A stretch of 9,584 bases of DNA, from contig CAZNLH010000053.1 of NCBI GenBank assembly GCA_964573995.1, forward strand, positions 1 through 9,584. The letters run 5' to 3'. Position numbers and translations under genes: made by a program. Below the pieces are notes generated by a model. That model saw nothing but the letters and a program-made list of their open reading frames with translations. It was not told the origin of the DNA and did no database searches. The DNA comes from CAZNLH01 sp964573995 (GTDB lineage Bacteria > Gemmatimonadota > CAZMKB01 > CAZNLH01). Shown here piece after piece: positions 6,671-9,584 of the stretch; positions within the stretch are counted from its first letter, which is position 1, and every line of letters starts with the position of its first letter.

Positions 6671-9583
6671 TCAGAGGTTGATGGGGGCTTCAAGGCCGTA
6701 ACGCTTCATCTTGCCCCGGAGGGTCGCCTCGTGAATACCGAGTTGCCGTGCCGCACGTGTCTTGATCCACCGGGCATCTCTCAGGGCCATGAATATCCTC
6801 TGCTTCTCGAAGGAGGCCATCAGTTCCGGGAGTGTACTGCCCACCTGGGTCTCCTCCCCGGGCTTCATTCTCCCAAGAACGGACTTCTTTATCTTCCCCG
6901 ACAAATGCCGTACACCGATCTCTTCTTCGCCCCTGACCATGCTGACCGCACGGCGGATTTCATTGATCAACTCCCGGACGTTCCCGGGCCAATTGTAACT
7001 TATGAGGAGGTTCAAGGCATCCGGCGCGACTCCCCTTATCTTCTTCCCCTCTTCGAAGGCGTACCTCTCAATAAAACGAGAGATCAACAGCGGAATGTCC
7101 GCACGACGCTCACGCAACGGCGGTATCTCTATCTTTATCCCCTCCAACCGGTAATAGAGGTCCTCACGGAACCTGCCGGCCTCGACCTCCTCGGCCAGAT
7201 CCCTGTTCGTAGCCGAGATGATCCGAACATCCACCTTGCGGATGGTAGTATCACCCAACCGCTTGAACTCGCCGTTCTCGAGGACACGCAACAACTTCAC
7301 CTGCGTGCCCAACCCCATGTCCGCGATCTCATCGAGGAAGAAGGTCCCCTTGTCGGCCACCTCGAACAAACCCTTCTTGTCTGAAATCGCACCCGTGAAG
7401 GATCCCTTGCGATGACCGAAGAGTTCGCTCTCCAGGAGGTTGCTCGGCAGGGCCGCACAGTTGACGGCGATATAACGCCTGTCCTTCCTCACCCCGGTGC
7501 TGTGGATGGCCCTCGCGATCAACTCCTTGCCGGTTCCGGTCTCACCGATCAGCAGGGCCGGAATCGTGGAATCCTTTATCTGGTGGACTATCTCCAGCAC
7601 CTCGAACATCTTCGGGTCCTGGGTGATGATCTTTCCAACGCCCGCCCTGGGATTGAACCCGATCCCGGAACCACGCTCATCCTCATGATATTCCGTACGC
7701 TCCATCGCCGAAACGAAGGAGGCGATATGGCCCGAAACATCGGCCACCTCCTTGAGATCGTCGTACAGAAGCGGTCCTCGGGACCCATCAGCACCACGGT
7801 CGATGTAGCAGACCCCACCCACCTCACCTCCAACACCGAACGGAACCACCGCAACAGATCCGGCACCGAACAATCTGTCCCTTTCCGCGGCATCGAACCG
7901 ATCGTCACGAGTTACATCGATGGATAAAAAGGGCCTCTTCTCGTTAAAGATGCGCTTATCCACACCCTGCAGGTAATCAATGATCTCATGACCCAGGGAG
8001 GCCTCCATCCCCTTGGCGACGGATACCGTGTATCCACCACCCGGTCCATTCCGACTGGCTATAAATCCCCTTCTCGCACCAACTATCTCGACGAGGTGTG
8101 AAAGGATCTTCTCAAGACCGCCTATGCCATACGGGAAGTATGCAAGCAAGGCACTCGCCCCCGCCCTTTCCAGCAGGTGACGCTGCCCCTGTCCGCTCAA
8201 AACACGATCCACTATCGATTCCTCAAGCGATCGTTTTATCCCCCTCGCCATAGAGGTCAATTCCTCCTCATCACTCGTACCCAAGTATATCCCCCGGGCA
8301 TACCGCAACCGTTCGATGACCCCCTTGTCATTTCCCCTTATCGCGGCAATCCGCGCCATTTCCATCACAACCCTCGCCCGGTAATAGCCTATCTCCAGTT
8401 CCTCGAAGATCTCCATGGCCTCCCTGAGGTTCTGCTCCGCACTGTTTAGGTCCTCCTCACCCTCCCATGTCTCACCCAACAACCTCGCTATCTCGAGGTG
8501 CGTACGCGCCCGCTCATACTTCTCATCCAGTGAACTCAAGGTCTTCAGGCAGTGCCTGAGATTACTCAAGGCCTCTTCCCTCTCCCCACGCTCCTCGTAT
8601 ATCAGGCCCCTCACCCGGTAGACCAACGCCTCCTCGTAACGGTCACCAAGTCGCCTCGATACCTCCAGCGCACGCTCCGTCGCCACCCATGCCCCCTCGA
8701 GATCACCGGTCCTGACCTTGAGGTCCCCTATCCTACGGAACAATTCGTTTATCAGGTCACCCTCAGGCGCTATCTCCTCGGCGATCTCCCGGTCCTTCTC
8801 GTAATACTCCTCCGCCTTCCCGTATTCACCCATCTCGAAGGCCAACTCCCCGAGGTACTCGTAACCTATCGCCACATCACGCCTCATACCCTTCTCCGAA
8901 GCACGCCTTATACCCTGCTGGAGATGCCTCGATGCCTCACCAAACCTGCGCTTCTGAACATAGAGCCTTCCTATAAGGAGGTTGGCATGTATCTGCTCAT
9001 AATCGTGGCCAAAGCGGTTTGCCATCCTTATGCTCTTCTTGAAGTAATTCATGGCCTTCTTGAAATCGCCAAGACACATATTGAATATCCCCATGGTATT
9101 ATAAAAAATTGGCAAATCCTTATGCTTTTTATTAGAAAGGCTTAATTCTATTGCATCTTCAAGATATTCTATTCCATTTTTCCACTCTGATGTAATTATA
9201 CAAACAGTTGCCAATTCGTATCTTATCCTTGCTACTTCGACAAATTCACCAAGTCTGCGAAAACTGGAAATGGCATCCTCGAGATAGGTCTTTGCCTTTT
9301 TAATATCTCCTATATCTACATAACACCATGCAAGATATTTTTGTACATTTCCAATTTCAAAATTTTCAGAAGAAAGTCTTAATAATTCATAGGATTCCAA
9401 AAAACCTTGTAAGGCTTTATTATAAAAACCCTGATTATATAAAACTTTGCCAGTTATTACTTTCAATTTTGCCTCTATTAAATTCCCATAATTGGGTAAT
9501 GGAATCTTTATTGCTTGTTGAGACAATAGCATGGCTTTTCTATATTCTTTTTTAAGGTAAAGGCACTTTGCCTTATTAAATAA
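6671..9583 (-). CDS. TPR-GAF-AAA+ sigma54-dependent transcriptional activator (N-terminus beyond right edge)
   Basis: 970 visible residues, open to the window edge. The ATG at 9532 is not the start: sequence before it (NKAKCLYLKKEYRKAM) continues a TPR helix in frame. Residues 1 to ~460 are tandem tetratricopeptide repeats, ~465-630 a GAF-like sensor, then a sigma54-interaction AAA+ domain. The latter has Walker A GETGTGKE (680-687), GSFTGA (727-732, the sigma54-contacting loop, normally GAFTGA), Walker B FLDE (D751, E752), then REDLYYRL and WPGNVREL. A Fis-type helix-turn-helix at ~942-962 ends the protein. It should activate sigma54 promoters in response to a GAF ligand or TPR partner; the target is unknown and no -24/-12 site was seen nearby. 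GC is ~60% or more over most of the gene but falls to ~25-35% beyond about 9060, a mosaic pattern. Confidence 0.93.
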   Translation of the reverse strand, partial: LFNKAKCLYLKKEYRKAMLLSQQAIKIPLPNYGNLIEAKLKVITGKVLYNQGFYNKALQGFLESYELLRLSSENFEIGNVQKYLAWCYVDIGDIKKAKTYLEDAISSFRRLGEFVEVARIRYELATVCIITSEWKNGIEYLEDAIELSLSNKKHKDLPIFYNTMGIFNMCLGDFKKAMNYFKKSIRMANRFGHDYEQIHANLLIGRLYVQKRRFGEASRHLQQGIRRASEKGMRRDVAIGYEYLGELAFEMGEYGKAEEYYEKDREIAEEIAPEGDLINELFRRIGDLKVRTGDLEGAWVATERALEVSRRLGDRYEEALVYRVRGLIYEERGEREEALSNLRHCLKTLSSLDEKYERARTHLEIARLLGETWEGEEDLNSAEQNLREAMEIFEELEIGYYRARVVMEMARIAAIRGNDKGVIERLRYARGIYLGTSDEEELTSMARGIKRSLEESIVDRVLSGQGQRHLLERAGASALLAYFPYGIGGLEKILSHLVEIVGARRGFIASRNGPGGGYTVSVAKGMEASLGHEIIDYLQGVDKRIFNEKRPFLSIDVTRDDRFDAAERDRLFGAGSVAVVPFGVGGEVGGVCYIDRGADGSRGPLLYDDLKEVADVSGHIASFVSAMERTEYHEDERGSGIGFNPRAGVGKIITQDPKMFEVLEIVHQIKDSTIPALLIGETGTGKELIARAIHSTGVRKDRRYIAVNCAALPSNLLESELFGHRKGSFTGAISDKKGLFEVADKGTFFLDEIADMGLGTQVKLLRVLENGEFKRLGDTTIRKVDVRIISATNRDLAEEVEAGRFREDLYYRLEGIKIEIPPLRERRADIPLLISRFIERYAFEEGKKIRGVAPDALNLLISYNWPGNVRELINEIRRAVSMVRGEEEIGVRHLSGKIKKSVLGRMKPGEETQVGSTLPELMASFEKQRIFMALRDARWIKTRAARQLGIHEATLRGKMKRYGLEAPINL

Positions 9584-9584
9584 T

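Noticed and set aside
9530..9532. ATG as start of the sigma54 regulator
   Set aside because: The reading frame and a TPR helix continue upstream to the window edge, so this ATG is internal.

Overview
The window looks like a scaffold from a draft or metagenome-derived genome: a run of exactly 100 Ns lies at 3601-3700. Gene content suggests a Gram-negative bacterium of moderately high GC. It has a TPR-GAF-sigma54 activator, a one-piece ssrA gene with encoded CCA, and an intergenic palindrome of the 'WIPAFAGMT' type seen dispersed in many Desulfobacterota/Proteobacteria-like genomes. I would not assign a phylum more firmly than that. All genes I can support lie on the minus strand.

Right part (6593-9584), probably chromosomal backbone: a long TPR-GAF-AAA+ sigma54-dependent regulator whose N-terminus runs off the right edge. 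Its first ~160 visible codons are much more AT-rich than the rest. After it comes ssrA (tmRNA) with a strong sigma70-type promoter, a readable nine-residue tag (ANANLALAA) and a rho-independent terminator.

Middle (5852-6147): an AT-rich spacer downstream of ssrA holding one dispersed palindromic repeat. The 3' end of ssrA is a well-known integration site for genomic islands, and everything to its left is defence-type.

Left part (1-5851): a BREX-like cluster, transcribed leftward. The order is a DUF499/BrxC/PglY-like P-loop ATPase, a PglZ-domain protein (N-terminus lost in the gap), an AlbA_2 (Schlafen-fold)-GHKL-ATPase-winged-helix protein starting directly after the PglZ stop, a 326-bp non-coding interval, and the N-terminal half of a DUF1156/COG1743-type zinc-binding DNA methyltransferase that leaves the window at base 1. 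ATPase + PglZ + methylase is the core of BREX-type phage defence, but this gene order and the embedded AlbA_2 protein are not the textbook arrangement. A helicase may lie beyond the left edge.

The most unusual structure is in the interval before the methyltransferase. About eleven copies of a 12-bp half-site (consensus ATGGGGCAGTTT) are arranged as three composite units of 66, 66 and 67 bp. In each unit a direct half-site sits 20-21 bp from a second one, which forms a palindromic module of exactly 46 bp with an inverted half-site. The spacers between half-sites are not conserved; the geometry is. Two candidate methyltransferase promoters have a half-site inside their -35/-10 spacer. The simplest reading is an operator array controlling the methyltransferase, perhaps bound by the neighbouring AlbA_2/winged-helix protein. 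The main alternative is a relic of transposon ends.
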